Shown piece after piece: positions 34,584 to 43,331 of a stretch of 46,647 nt of DNA (position 1 is its first letter; each line of letters starts with the position of its first letter). Origin of the DNA: an uncultured Saprospirales bacterium (GTDB lineage Bacteria; Bacteroidota; Bacteroidia; Chitinophagales; Saprospiraceae). Location of the stretch: positions 1-46,647 of the forward strand of contig CALCCH010000559.1 of the NCBI GenBank assembly GCA_937899855.1. The letters are read 5' to 3'. The notes below the pieces were generated by a model, which had not been told where the DNA came from, searched no databases, and was given only the letters and a program-made list of their open reading frames with translations. A program made the translations under genes and the position numbers.

Positions 34584-34887
34584 GCTGAAGGGAGGTTTAA
34601 TTGGTTTTTTCGATGCCCACCGATCCGGTAGGGTACGCAGTTAAAACTAATGAATTTCTACTTAAAAATGTCTACGTCCAAGTCATTCCAACACCACTAA
34701 ATGTAAAACGAACACAAAGCTACACTTTTCCAGAGCAAAAGAAAAGCCCAAGCTGTTGATTATCAATTAATTATATATCCACCTCGAAATATTTTTCAAA
34801 AGAATAATGGGCTGCAGCAAGGGAATCCGAATAGAATTTTGGAAACTTGCGGACTCTTGCAAAAAAATTGTCCTAAAGCACGGCTCT
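34584..34887. other. AT-rich divergent intergenic region
   Basis: This 304-base stretch separates the divergent ATP-grasp (minus) and esterase (plus) starts and is clearly AT-richer than its flanks. I see no ORF that looks coding. On the minus strand TAGCTTTG (34716-34723) matches the -7 consensus TAnnTTTG, 133 bases before the ATP-grasp start; no TTG lies at the best distance. ATTATCAATTAATTATATATCC at about 34759-34780 is near-palindromic AT-rich DNA. Confidence 0.4.
34716..34723 (-). promoter_or_regulatory. Possible -7 element of the ATP-grasp/amidotransferase trio
   Basis: Minus-strand TAGCTTTG matches TAnnTTTG exactly. The nearest TTG partners are at spacings of 13 and 26 bases, which are off the usual 19-21, so support is weak. 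It is the only such octamer in the upstream gap, and no equivalent is seen before the two downstream genes. Confidence 0.28.
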
Positions 34888-35739
34888 ATGAATTCGGATT
34901 GGTGGCAAAAAATTCGCAATTTTTTTTTCGCGCGGTGGCGCTCCTCCCGGAGAACGCTCCACCAGGAGCGCTTTTCCCTACCCTCCACCCATCTGGACCG
35001 TACCGTTGTCCTCACCCTTTTTTACCCCCAGTCGCACCGGGGCCCACTCGCCCTGCTCCTCCTCAACGACGGCCAGGACATTCCCGCCCTCGATCTGGAG
35101 CCCAGCCTCCACCAGCTGTGGCAAGCGCGGCAGCTGCCTCCGCTCCTGGTCGTCGGCATCCACGCGGGCGATCGCATGCAGGAATACGGCACCATCGGAC
35201 GGGCCGATTATGCGGGACGGGGCAACCGGGCGGCGGCCTACGCCCAATTCGTTTGCCAAGAACTCCTCCCCTACCTCGAAGGGCGCTTCCGTTTGCGACA
35301 ACCAGTCCGCTACCGCGCCCTGGCGGGCTTTTCCCTCGGCGGCCTCTCCGCCCTTGACCTCGTCTGGCAACATCCCGAATACTTTGGCCGAGTGGGGGTA
35401 TTTTCCGGCTCCCTGTGGTGGCGCTCTACGCCCTTCGACCCACAACGACCGGATGCCGATCGCATCATCCACAACCGGATCGCGGCGGGGCCCCGGCGGC
35501 CCCAACTGCGCTTCTGGCTACAGGCGGGCACCCACGACGAAACCGCCGACCGCAACAACAACGGCATCATCGATGCCATCGACGACACCTTGGATCTGAT
35601 CAAAGTACTGGAAGGAGTCGGATACCAGCGGGAGCGGGATATCGTGTACGAAGAAGTGGTAGAAGGAGAGCACCATCCCCGTACCTGGGGACGGGTAATG
35701 CCTCAGTTTCTACGCTGGTGGGTTGCCGGGATGAAGTGA
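34888..35739 (+). CDS. Esterase D/enterochelin-esterase-like hydrolase
   Basis: The start is ATG 34888 (MNSDWWQKIRNFFFARW); the open frame runs 81 bases further upstream without protein-like sequence. The protein has 283 residues. The alpha/beta hydrolase shows LLLLNDGQDIPAL (oxyanion side), the nucleophile elbow ALAGFSLGGLSAL (Ser149) and a late His in GEHHPRTWGRVMPQF. An Asp/Asn-rich segment (DETADRNNNGIIDAIDD) resembles an EF-hand-like calcium loop inserted before the last helix. There is no signal peptide. It is the second esterase of this superfamily in the window but lacks the carbohydrate-binding-like N-terminus. Substrate unknown. Confidence 0.82.
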   Translation: MNSDWWQKIRNFFFARWRSSRRTLHQERFSLPSTHLDRTVVLTLFYPQSHRGPLALLLLNDGQDIPALDLEPSLHQLWQARQLPPLLVVGIHAGDRMQEYGTIGRADYAGRGNRAAAYAQFVCQELLPYLEGRFRLRQPVRYRALAGFSLGGLSALDLVWQHPEYFGRVGVFSGSLWWRSTPFDPQRPDADRIIHNRIAAGPRRPQLRFWLQAGTHDETADRNNNGIIDAIDDTLDLIKVLEGVGYQRERDIVYEEVVEGEHHPRTWGRVMPQFLRWWVAGMK

Positions 35740-35782
35740 GTATCGGACTGACCCGCCATCAGCAGTATTTACCGTAGCCTAC

Positions 35783-37180
35783 CTAGTGGTCCACCGCGTT
35801 TCTCACCGCCTCTACCTCGGCGATGGTTTTGGGGATAGCAGGTCCCAGGACGCGGTAGCCCCTGTCGGTGATCAGGCAGTCGTCCTCGATGCGAATGCCT
35901 CCAAAATTGCGGTAAGCCTCCAGCGCCTCGTAGTGGACAAACTCCGCGCAGTGGCCCTTGGCTCGCCACTGGTCGATGAGTTCGGGAATAAAATAAATCC
36001 CCGGCTCCACGGTCAGTACAAAACCCGTTTCGAGACGGCGCCCCAATCGCAGTGACCGCAGGCCAAATTGTTCGCTCCGCTGAATCTCCCCATCATAGCC
36101 AACCCAGTCCTCCCCCAAATCTTCCATATCGTGGACGTCCAGACCGATCATGTGTCCCAGTCCGTGGGGAAAGAACAGGGCCTGGGCTCCCGCCGCTACC
36201 GCGGCATCCACATCGCCCTTCATCAGGCCCAGGGCACTCAGCCCCGCCACGATCACCCGACCGGCCAACAGGTGCAGGTCGCGGTAAGGCACCCCCGGCC
36301 GCAGCGCTTCGATAACCGCCATTTCGGCATCCAGTACGATTTGGTAAATCTCTTTTTGCTGGGCCGTAAACTGCCGGTCCACCGGAAAGGTCCGCGTGAT
36401 GTCTCCGGCATAACCTCCGGTGCTTTCGGCGCCGTAATCCCCGAGGATGAGCTGGCCACTCCGCAGCGTATTGTGGTGGTGGTGATTGTGTAGGGTTTGC
36501 CCATTGACGGTGAGGATGGCTTGGTAGGCCAGGTCGCCCCCGGCGCTACGGGCGACGCCGTGAACGGCACCGACCAACTGGGCCTCCGTCAGTCCCGGAG
36601 TGGCCATCCGCATGGCGATCCGATGCATCTCCGCCGTGGTGGCCAGGGCTTTTTCCATTTCAACAATTTCCTCCTCACTTTTGTAGGCGCGCAAACGAAC
36701 GATGGCCTGGATCAGTTCGGTAGAGGCCGTGTCCAGTACCGTTGTCACGTCACATTGGAGGTATTCCGCCAGGCGGAGCTGAGTGAGGTGGCGGTAAGGG
36801 GGTGGGAAATGAATGGGGCGTCCCGCTGCCTGTGCCTCCGCCAGTACGTCGGCCAATGCCGCCCGTCCGCGGAGCTGGGCTGCGCCCACTCGGTCGGCCA
36901 AGCTACGCATACTCGGCTGGGGGCCCATCCATACGATGTGGTCCACGCTGACGTCATCGCCAAAAAGCGTACTCTCACCAGATTCCACGTCCAGCACTCC
37001 CGCCAGCCCCGCCTGGTCGAGTCCAAAAAAGTAAAGGAAGTTGCTATCCTGACGGAAACGGTAAGGATTGCCAGCGTAGTTCATTGGGCTGTATTCGTTG
37101 CCCAGGAACAGGACAAGGCCGCGTTTGACGTGCGAGGCGAGGGCCTGACGACGGTCGCGGTAGGTGGTGCTTGGAAACAT
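35783..37180 (-). CDS. pepP: Xaa-Pro aminopeptidase (M24B)
   Basis: A 465-residue protein. The N-terminal creatinase-like domain starts MFPSTTYRDRRQALASHV and contains YPFRQDSNFLYFFGLDQ-type text (YRFRQDSNFLYFFGL). The C-terminal pita-bread domain (about 175-460) has the metal ligands LILGDYGAESTGGYAGDITRTF (two Asp), HGLGHMIGLDVHDME (His), FVLTVEPGIYF (Glu) and GGIRIEDDCLIT (Glu). It cleaves the N-terminal residue before proline using two metal ions. There is no signal peptide, so it is cytoplasmic. It is convergent with the esterase and divergent from the SGNH protein gene. Confidence 0.93.
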   Translation of the reverse strand: MFPSTTYRDRRQALASHVKRGLVLFLGNEYSPMNYAGNPYRFRQDSNFLYFFGLDQAGLAGVLDVESGESTLFGDDVSVDHIVWMGPQPSMRSLADRVGAAQLRGRAALADVLAEAQAAGRPIHFPPPYRHLTQLRLAEYLQCDVTTVLDTASTELIQAIVRLRAYKSEEEIVEMEKALATTAEMHRIAMRMATPGLTEAQLVGAVHGVARSAGGDLAYQAILTVNGQTLHNHHHHNTLRSGQLILGDYGAESTGGYAGDITRTFPVDRQFTAQQKEIYQIVLDAEMAVIEALRPGVPYRDLHLLAGRVIVAGLSALGLMKGDVDAAVAAGAQALFFPHGLGHMIGLDVHDMEDLGEDWVGYDGEIQRSEQFGLRSLRLGRRLETGFVLTVEPGIYFIPELIDQWRAKGHCAEFVHYEALEAYRNFGGIRIEDDCLITDRGYRVLGPAIPKTIAEVEAVRNAVDH

Positions 37181-37284
37181 AAAGGAGGATTCGTTGGATT
37201 ATTTGGTATCTTGGACAATTTCGAAAAATTTGCGAGCAATCGAAAAATAATACTTGAATTATTTCGACCCGGAGTCGGCAAAGC

Positions 37285-38388
37285 ATGATAACAGCAGCAG
37301 CTTCCTTTTGGCGTAAAGGTTTCCCTTCGGTACTGGTGGCGGTGGGGGGGATAGTCCTGAGCGGTTTGATCCTGGAGGTCGCCCTGCGGCTGGCGGGACG
37401 GGGCCCTTTCGTCAGCCAAGCTCCCCAAATTACTTCGGAGCCCGGGGCCGTACTTTGTCCCCACCCCCAGTTGGGACTCGCCCTACGGCCCGGTTCGTAT
37501 ACCGTACAAATCAACGAAGGCCTGAGCTACCACTGCCAGCGCCAGCCCGATTCGCCCCGCTACTGCGGACCGGGGCCCACCGGAGCGGCAGCCCCCGTAC
37601 TTGCCCTCTACGGCTGTTCGCTCACCTACGGGATGGGCGTCGACGATACCACTACCTTTGCCTACCAATTGCAGCGAGCCCTCCCCCATTGGAAGGTGCG
37701 CAATTACGGGGTCCCCGCCTACGGCACCATCCAGTCCTACCTCCAATTGCGTCAGCAGTTGGCCGCTGGCGTCCGACCAACGATAGTCCTGCTCCACTAC
37801 ACGGCCCTGCACGATGCACGCAATAAGTTATCGCCCGTACAGCAAAAGTACTGGCGGGAGGCCTTTCAAAAAATCCCGCTCGACGAGGTGACGACCTGGC
37901 AAAAAGCGCGCTTTCCTCATCTCCCCAAAGTTGCCACCTCCCCCCTGGACATTCGGTGGTTGGCCCTAGCGGACATGCCTCAGCGGTGGACGGCGAGTCA
38001 GCATCTTGCCAGTAGTCAGGCCATCGAAACCTTGGTGGATCATATCTACGACAGCTTCCAAGCCAAGTCGCTGATCAGCCAGCGGCTCCTGTGCGCCTTT
38101 GCGGCGCTTTGCCGGGAGGCGGAAATCCCCCTGCTCGTGGTGGGGATGACCCAGGATCGGGCCACGGCTAGCACCCTGCGCTACGCCCGGCAGACCGGTA
38201 TTTCCACGCTTGATCCGGCCGTTGATCTGGCCGCGGCGGCGTACAATTTACAGCCCTTTGATAGCCATCCCAACGGGCTGGCCCACCGCGCGTACACCCG
38301 AGCCATTCTCCGTACCCTGCGCGATCTTCAGTGGGTCAGTTCGCCGTCAGTATTGCCACGATTTTCCCAGCAAGAGTGGCGCAAATAG
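37285..38388 (+). CDS. Membrane-anchored SGNH/GDSL hydrolase-like protein
   Basis: A 367-residue protein. An N-terminal hydrophobic helix (about 13-33, FPSVLVAVGGIVLSGLILEVAL) works as anchor or uncleaved signal. The SGNH blocks follow: block I LALYGCSLTYGMGVD with the expected nucleophile Ser112, block II Gly in VRNYGVPAYGTIQSY (142), a block III-like HYTALHDARN (about 171-180), and block V DSHPNGLAH near residue 326. The family includes esterases and O-acetyltransferases of carbohydrates. The following gene starts 33 bases downstream. Substrate unknown; acyl groups on envelope glycans are possible. Confidence 0.8.
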   Translation: MITAAASFWRKGFPSVLVAVGGIVLSGLILEVALRLAGRGPFVSQAPQITSEPGAVLCPHPQLGLALRPGSYTVQINEGLSYHCQRQPDSPRYCGPGPTGAAAPVLALYGCSLTYGMGVDDTTTFAYQLQRALPHWKVRNYGVPAYGTIQSYLQLRQQLAAGVRPTIVLLHYTALHDARNKLSPVQQKYWREAFQKIPLDEVTTWQKARFPHLPKVATSPLDIRWLALADMPQRWTASQHLASSQAIETLVDHIYDSFQAKSLISQRLLCAFAALCREAEIPLLVVGMTQDRATASTLRYARQTGISTLDPAVDLAAAAYNLQPFDSHPNGLAHRAYTRAILRTLRDLQWVSSPSVLPRFSQQEWRK

Positions 38389-38391
38389 CGT

Positions 38392-38399
38392 AATTTTGT
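38392..38399 (+). promoter_or_regulatory. Possible -7 element before the small outer-membrane protein
   Basis: TAATTTTG matches TAnnTTTG exactly and lies just after the SGNH stop codon, 22 bases before ATG 38422. No TTG occurs at the -33 distance. It may allow the two outer-membrane protein genes to be transcribed on their own. Confidence 0.35.
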
Positions 38400-38421
38400 T
38401 TCGGCATTGAAGACCGCAATT

Positions 38422-39036
38422 ATGCAGATTCGTACTTTTTTTATTGGCTTGGCGTTCCTGCTCTCGACGGGTGTCGGAGCTCAGACTGGGCTGACCGTCG
38501 ACACGGGCTTGGAGCTGGGTTGGTGGTTGCACCAGATCGGGGCGCCGGAACGGGGCGTGTTTAAAACCCACCATACGGGTTCGCCTTTTGTCCAGGTGAG
38601 TTATCAGTGGCCCCTGCGACGCTGGCGTTTGGGTCTGGGGGTACGGGGCAGCTTATTTTTGGAAGACGACATGCGGGGCCCCACCGATTCGCGCCGCCGG
38701 GCCGAACGTTTGATCATCTCCGATATTGGCTTTATTCCCATGCTGCGAGCGGGGGTCCAGGTGGGCTACGAATTGCTCCGCCGGGGCAATTACGTCTTTG
38801 TACCGTCCCTCCAGTACGGGCCTTTTTTCTTCCAGACCAACCACCCCGATCGCGGTAATTTTGGCTACCAGCATTTTACCGAAATTCTGTTTACCCACGT
38901 GTGGAAACGCCCCAAGCGACACTGGATTTTGCGGATGAACTACAATACCCAGCGAATCTTTTTACGCGAAAAAAACCACCCCAACGAGGGCCACCAGCTA
39001 TTTAGTTGGGGCATCGGTGTGGGGCTGGGATTTTGA
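38422..39036 (+). CDS. Predicted outer-membrane beta-barrel protein (small)
   Basis: The start is ATG 38422 (MQIRTFFIGLAFLLSTGVGAQ), which begins a signal peptide; an in-frame TTG at 38407 would add five residues. The protein has 204 residues. After cleavage near GVGAQ it shows alternating hydrophobic/polar strands with aromatic ends (FVQVSYQWPLRRWRLGLGVRG, FVPSLQYGPFFF, HWILRMNYNTQRIFL) and ends in LFSWGIGVGLGF with a terminal Phe, a typical barrel ending. The specific family is not recognised. It is followed 32 bases later by another barrel-like protein. Confidence 0.75.
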   Translation: MQIRTFFIGLAFLLSTGVGAQTGLTVDTGLELGWWLHQIGAPERGVFKTHHTGSPFVQVSYQWPLRRWRLGLGVRGSLFLEDDMRGPTDSRRRAERLIISDIGFIPMLRAGVQVGYELLRRGNYVFVPSLQYGPFFFQTNHPDRGNFGYQHFTEILFTHVWKRPKRHWILRMNYNTQRIFLREKNHPNEGHQLFSWGIGVGLGF

Positions 39037-39068
39037 TCGCCATCGAACTTTGGATACGCGTACAGCGG

Positions 39069-40253
39069 ATGAAAAAATATTACTTGATTTTCCTTTTGAT
39101 GAGTAGCGGATGGGGACTTTGCGCCCAGTCTTCAAGCGTCGATACATCTGCTTGGCGGGGGGAGACCCAGGAGGACTTCCTGTTTCACTATTACGATCAG
39201 GATGGCATCCATTCGGCGGTGACGGGGGGAGTAGGGACGGAAGAACTCAGCGCTTACGACAGCCAGGTTCAGGTCTACATCCCGATGGACTCGGTCAGCC
39301 AACTCCATATCCGGGGAGGGGTCAATTACTACAGCTCCGCCTCGACCGATCGCATCGATACCAAAATCAGTTCGGCCTCAAGCAGCGATGTTCAGACCCA
39401 GCTGTACATCGATTGGGAGGAGGCGCCATCGGACCAGCGCGTCCGCTACGGGCTGGGAGTAGGAGGGGCGACGGAATCGGACTACCTCTCGGGTTCCATC
39501 AGCGGTTTTCTGGCCTGGCGCTCTCGCGACCGCAGTCGGGAATACCAAATCCAACCCCAGCTTTTTTTCGATCGCTGGCAATTGTTCTTTCCCGACGAGC
39601 TTCGGGGGAGCGTCTCCGTGGATACCGACCAGCGCAATGCCTACAACTTGGGCCTCACCCTTCACCAAATCATCGGCCCGCGCCTTCAGCTTTCCCTTTC
39701 CAGCGATTTGAGCCTCCAACAGGGCCTACTGTCGACGCCCTTTCACCGCGTCTACTTCCCCGGAGAAGAACTGCCCCGCCTCGAACGTTTTCCCAACTGG
39801 CGCTTCCGACTGCCCCTCGGCGGACGCCTGCACTACTACTGGGGCGACTTTCTGATCGGTCGGCTGTTTTACCGCTACTACTGGGATACCTTCGACCTTC
39901 AATCGCATACCATCCAGTTGGGTCTGGCCATCAAGATTGGCGCCAGCCTGACCCTCAGCCCCACCTACCGCTTCCACCACCAACTCGCCTCCCGTTACTT
40001 TGCCCCCTTCCGCGACCAAAGCCCCGATGCCCAATACTACACCTCCGATTACGACCTGGCCACCTTCGACAGCCAGCAGTGGACCCTGGGCATCCAGTAC
40101 AGCCCCCTCTACGGCATCGGCCGCTGGCGCTACGGCAAACACCAGCGCCTCCAAGTCCTCAAAAGCTGGACCTTCCGCATCGGTACCTACCGGCGTAGCG
40201 ATGGCTTGACCGCTTTCATGTTGAGTACGGGATTGGGCTTTAGCTTGTACTAA
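39069..40253 (+). CDS. Predicted outer-membrane beta-barrel protein (394 residues)
   Basis: The start is ATG 39069 (MKKYYLIFLLMSSGWGLCAQ), a clear signal peptide. The mature part is rich in Tyr, Ser, Arg and Asp, with amphipathic strands such as SQVQVYIPMDSVSQLHIRGG, FLIGRLFYRYYWDTF and LQSHTIQLGLAIKIGASLTL. It ends MLSTGLGFSLY with a terminal aromatic residue. The early segment SSASTDRIDTKISSASSSDVQ contains a Ser-rich loop. The pattern suggests a 14-18-strand barrel similar to DUF3570-type proteins of Bacteroidota (a DUF3570 call is tentative). It probably shares a transcript with the preceding barrel gene. Confidence 0.75.
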   Translation: MKKYYLIFLLMSSGWGLCAQSSSVDTSAWRGETQEDFLFHYYDQDGIHSAVTGGVGTEELSAYDSQVQVYIPMDSVSQLHIRGGVNYYSSASTDRIDTKISSASSSDVQTQLYIDWEEAPSDQRVRYGLGVGGATESDYLSGSISGFLAWRSRDRSREYQIQPQLFFDRWQLFFPDELRGSVSVDTDQRNAYNLGLTLHQIIGPRLQLSLSSDLSLQQGLLSTPFHRVYFPGEELPRLERFPNWRFRLPLGGRLHYYWGDFLIGRLFYRYYWDTFDLQSHTIQLGLAIKIGASLTLSPTYRFHHQLASRYFAPFRDQSPDAQYYTSDYDLATFDSQQWTLGIQYSPLYGIGRWRYGKHQRLQVLKSWTFRIGTYRRSDGLTAFMLSTGLGFSLY

Positions 40254-40332
40254 GGAGTGCTGGGAAAATGGATCGCAATCCGGCGACTAGCCGGGGATTT
40301 TGGATAGGGCCTGACGAGGGGTCTTGAGGGGT

Positions 40333-40352
40333 GTCCCGAATCCTTTCGGGAC
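40333..40352 (+). terminator. Stem-loop after the outer-membrane protein genes
   Basis: GTCCCGAA (40333-40340) and TTCGGGAC (40345-40352) form a perfect 8-pair stem with loop TCCT, followed by CATAAATTATTT. It lies 80 bases after the plus-strand stop codon in a 174-base convergent gap. A second inverted repeat, CTTGCAAA/TTTGCAAG (40385-40417), follows. Confidence 0.45.
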
Positions 40353-40427
40353 CATAAATTATTTCAAAAAAGCTTTCCACAACCCTTGCAAACCAGTCAT
40401 TATCAATCCTTTGCAAGATCAAAAAAA

Positions 40428-41054
40428 TCACCAAAAAAAAGGTTTCCACCACCAGCCCGCTACGGGCTGGGGACTGCAAAGGGCACTTTGGTAAGCCGCC
40501 CAACGGTCAATTTTGTGGAGGTACCACTGCTGACCGTGGTAACGGACCACATCGTCCAGTACGCTCACTGTGTCCAGGCCTTCGACAATGCCCGTGCCGA
40601 CGGCCTTTAGAAAGGCTTCCTTGCGGACCCAGATGTTGAAGAAGGCGGACTGTGGATCGGTGGCGGCGTGGTAGTACTCTATTTCGCTGGGGTGGAAGAA
40701 GTGAACGATGGCCTGGCTGTCGATGGTGCCTTCCCGCTCGATGTCGACCCCAATGCCGTGGGGGGCAATGGCCAGGAGGACGAGATGGCCGGAGTGGCTG
40801 ATGTTGAAATAGGGGGCCCGGGGGAGAAAGGGCTTTTTGTAGTGGTCGATTTGCCATTGGCGGAGGTCAACCGCTACGTTTAGGCGACGGAGGTGCTCGC
40901 GGATCATCACCCGTCCCGCCAGCCGACACTTGCGATCCTTCATAAAGCGGTAGCGCTCGATGTCGGCACGCATCGCGGGGGGCAGTTGCGCGAGTTCTTC
41001 GTCAAAACGCTGCTCACTGATTTGGCGGATGTCGGTGTAGAGGAGTTGGATCAC
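40428..41054 (-). CDS. Sfp-type 4'-phosphopantetheinyl transferase
   Basis: I chose GTG 41054 (encoding MIQLLYTDIRQISEQ...) because the alternative TTG at 41069 abuts the T-tract of a terminator. The protein has 208 residues, the Sfp/HetI size. Motifs: YFNISHSGHLVLLA, GVDIERE (102-108) with the Mg ligands, and IWVRKEAFLKAVGTG (141-155) with the W-x2-KEA-x2-K-x2-G signature. It transfers phosphopantetheine from CoA to carrier proteins of fatty acid, polyketide or peptide synthesis. No carrier-protein gene is in the window. The C-terminus is odd (AGWWWKPFFW) because the last codons run over a GC hairpin and an 8-base T-tract (see findings). Confidence 0.9.
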   Translation of the reverse strand: MIQLLYTDIRQISEQRFDEELAQLPPAMRADIERYRFMKDRKCRLAGRVMIREHLRRLNVAVDLRQWQIDHYKKPFLPRAPYFNISHSGHLVLLAIAPHGIGVDIEREGTIDSQAIVHFFHPSEIEYYHAATDPQSAFFNIWVRKEAFLKAVGTGIVEGLDTVSVLDDVVRYHGQQWYLHKIDRWAAYQSALCSPQPVAGWWWKPFFW

Positions 41055-41067
41055 CAGGGAAATGTAC

Positions 41068-41104
41068 AAAAAAACTGTTGGCCTTCCAATCGGTAGGCCA
41101 ACAG
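41068..41104 (-). terminator. Rho-independent terminator after the BlaI/M56-TonB operon
   Basis: On the minus strand CTGTTGGCCT pairs perfectly with AGGCCAACAG (10 pairs, 10-base loop ACCGATTGGA), followed by seven T. It begins 29 bases after the stop codon of the M56-TonB gene (41133). It is a textbook intrinsic terminator and separates that operon from the phosphopantetheinyl transferase gene. Confidence 0.9.
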
Positions 41105-41132
41105 TCCAAAAAGGTAGTTAGGCAGTGAGACT

Positions 41133-43331
41133 TTAGCGTTGTACTAAAACCTTTTGGACAAATACTTTTTCCCCCTGGCGAATCGTCAGCAATAGGGTTC
41201 CGTTGGGAATGCGATCGAGGGGCAGTTGATCTTCGTAGTGACCGTCAAAGTCCGCCAGGTCTTGCTGGAGCAGTTCCCGGCCGTCCAGGGCTCGCAAGGC
41301 GATTTGGGTGGGCGAAACCTCGGCGTCAAAGCGTACGTTGAGGTACTCGTCGGCGGGGTTGGGAAAGGCACTAAAATTGTTCAGGCTGAGCGCGCGTACG
41401 GGATTTTCCACCGCGTCCCGCTCCGTTCCTTCCAAGCGGAACGCTACGGGGAGATTGAAGTAGACGCTAGCACTTTTACCATTGGCAGTTGCGCCGGGGG
41501 TCCAGGGCCCCAACTCCGTCTTCATTTGCTCCACGACCATCAGCACGGCCTCGTCACAGCCGTAGCCCAGCGAGCGCGTCACGCGGGGCTTGCGCAAATG
41601 GCCCTCGCTATCGATGATGAATTTGGTCATCACCATGCCTTCGATGCCACTCTGCTTGGCATCCTCCGGGTATTCGAGGTGCTCCATTAGGAATTCAAAG
41701 AGCTTGGCGTTGGAGCAGGCCTGGTCTTCGCAACCCGGCAGCAAGGGCATCCGGTCGGCCACTTCCAATACCTTTTCCTCCCCCCCGGCCAACTTGAACT
41801 TGACGGGCAGGTGCATCTGCACCGCTACCGGTGCGCCAGCCTGTCGGCCCGGCACCCATTGCGGTAGGTTTTTGACCACGCGCAGCACCTCTTCATCACA
41901 ACCCCCACCGATCGAACGCATGATTTCGGGATCGTGGACCCGACCGTCTTTATCGACAATAAAGCGGGCCACTACTACCCCTTCCAAGCCCCGTTCGCGA
42001 GCGGCTTCGGGATACTGGATATTGGCGTAGACCTCGGATAACATTAATTGCTGGGTACAGGTTTTAAATGCTTCGCCCTCCAGGTCTTCGCAACCCGGCA
42101 GGTGGGGCATCCGATCCACCACGGTAAAGACCGCGCCTTCGGCGGTTTCCATAAAGTAGGCGGTCGTGCCGTTGCCTTTGGACCGGATTTGGATGGGTAC
42201 GCCCCGCTCCGCAATCAATTCCTCCGCTAAGGTCTTGATCTCTTCGGCCCGCTCCGGGTATTGTAATACATAGGTGTCGTACTGCGCCCGGAAGCGCCCG
42301 AAAGCGGCTTTTCGGATGCTAAAATCAGTGGCTTCACTTAGGGATGCCAGTTCCTTTGCCAAGGTGCTTCGCACTTTGGCCGCTTCAAAAGGGTCGGGGT
42401 TGGTCACGACGGCTGGGGGATTCACTTCGGCCGTGGTGTTGTCAAAGTCCGTAGTGGAAAAGGCCAAGAGTAAAAACGCGGCCAGCGGCAACAAACCAAG
42501 GTATTTCACCAGCGCTATACGGCTGGAGGTATTTTTGGTCATCATAATAATGCGTTGTTTTAATTGTGAGTGAAAAATGGAGTGCGCCAAAGCAGGGTGT
42601 TGTCCGGACTGTGCTTGCTTTAGCAACAATTGGCCATATTGTTTTTTAGGGGCAGTATCGTAAACGGCGGCATCCGCCAGATATTCGTGGACATTGCGCA
42701 GGGCAGTTTTGTAATAGTAGATGGGAGGTAAAAACCAAAAGAGAATGCCCAACAATTCCAGCAGCACGATGTCGAGGCTGTGGTACTGACGCAGGTGCGC
42801 CAACTCGTGCTGGAGTACGTAGTTTTCTTCCTCGGCAGCTAGACGCAGGGAACGACTCCAGAACAGGTAGCGAAAAAAGGAAAAGGGCGAGTGGGTCTCC
42901 GAGGTGCGTACCAGTACGTACCCCCGCCGGGGTTCCACCACGCTCCGCTGGTACAAGCGGTAGAGCTGTCCAAAGCCCCAGCCCATCCGCAGTAGGAAAA
43001 AGACGGCGCCCAGCAAGTATGCCAGTGGCAGGATGCGAAACCAAAACGCAAGCCGCTCCGCCGTGGGTTGAACGCTGATGGCCTCCACCGTATACTCCAA
43101 CTGCTGTACCGTGACGGTGACCGGTTCGAGAAAGTATTGCAAACCCTCTCCTTCCACCTCATCGACCGGTTGCCAAGGCAAGTCCAACACGGGAATCAAT
43201 AGCCCGAGTACCAAGGTTCCCAGGAGGTACCAACGGTTGAGCCGAAAAAAGGTCTCCCCCCTCAGGAATAGGCCATAAAGCAATAAGAAAATGCTCCAGC
43301 AAATGCCCACCTGAATTGCGTAGTTAAGCAT
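41133..43331 (-). CDS. BlaR1-like M56 peptidase with two TonB C-terminal domains and a T9SS sorting domain
   Basis: The start is ATG 43331 (MLNYAIQVGICWSIFLLLY), overlapping the repressor stop; the ATG at 43337 is also possible. The protein has 732 residues. The N-terminal M56 membrane domain has about four spans, with zinc motif HELAH (175-179) and downstream HEYLADAA (215-222). A periplasmic linker follows, then two TonB_C domains (VYANIQYPEAARERGLEGVV... and HLEYPEDAKQSGIEGMV...). The C-terminal about 75 residues read FSAFPNPADEYLNVRF...PNGTLLLTIRQGEKVFVQKVL, a type A T9SS sorting domain. BlaR1 homologues sense a signal and inactivate BlaI-type repressors. A sorting domain for outer-membrane secretion on an inner-membrane protein is unusual. 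Confidence 0.88.
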   Translation of the reverse strand: MLNYAIQVGICWSIFLLLYGLFLRGETFFRLNRWYLLGTLVLGLLIPVLDLPWQPVDEVEGEGLQYFLEPVTVTVQQLEYTVEAISVQPTAERLAFWFRILPLAYLLGAVFFLLRMGWGFGQLYRLYQRSVVEPRRGYVLVRTSETHSPFSFFRYLFWSRSLRLAAEEENYVLQHELAHLRQYHSLDIVLLELLGILFWFLPPIYYYKTALRNVHEYLADAAVYDTAPKKQYGQLLLKQAQSGQHPALAHSIFHSQLKQRIIMMTKNTSSRIALVKYLGLLPLAAFLLLAFSTTDFDNTTAEVNPPAVVTNPDPFEAAKVRSTLAKELASLSEATDFSIRKAAFGRFRAQYDTYVLQYPERAEEIKTLAEELIAERGVPIQIRSKGNGTTAYFMETAEGAVFTVVDRMPHLPGCEDLEGEAFKTCTQQLMLSEVYANIQYPEAARERGLEGVVVARFIVDKDGRVHDPEIMRSIGGGCDEEVLRVVKNLPQWVPGRQAGAPVAVQMHLPVKFKLAGGEEKVLEVADRMPLLPGCEDQACSNAKLFEFLMEHLEYPEDAKQSGIEGMVMTKFIIDSEGHLRKPRVTRSLGYGCDEAVLMVVEQMKTELGPWTPGATANGKSASVYFNLPVAFRLEGTERDAVENPVRALSLNNFSAFPNPADEYLNVRFDAEVSPTQIALRALDGRELLQQDLADFDGHYEDQLPLDRIPNGTLLLTIRQGEKVFVQKVLVQR

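Noticed and set aside
39110-40198. 362-codon open frame on the plus strand overlapping the barrel gene
   Set aside because: It is a Pro/Arg/Leu-rich +1 shadow; the overlapping frame at 39069 has a signal peptide and barrel strands.
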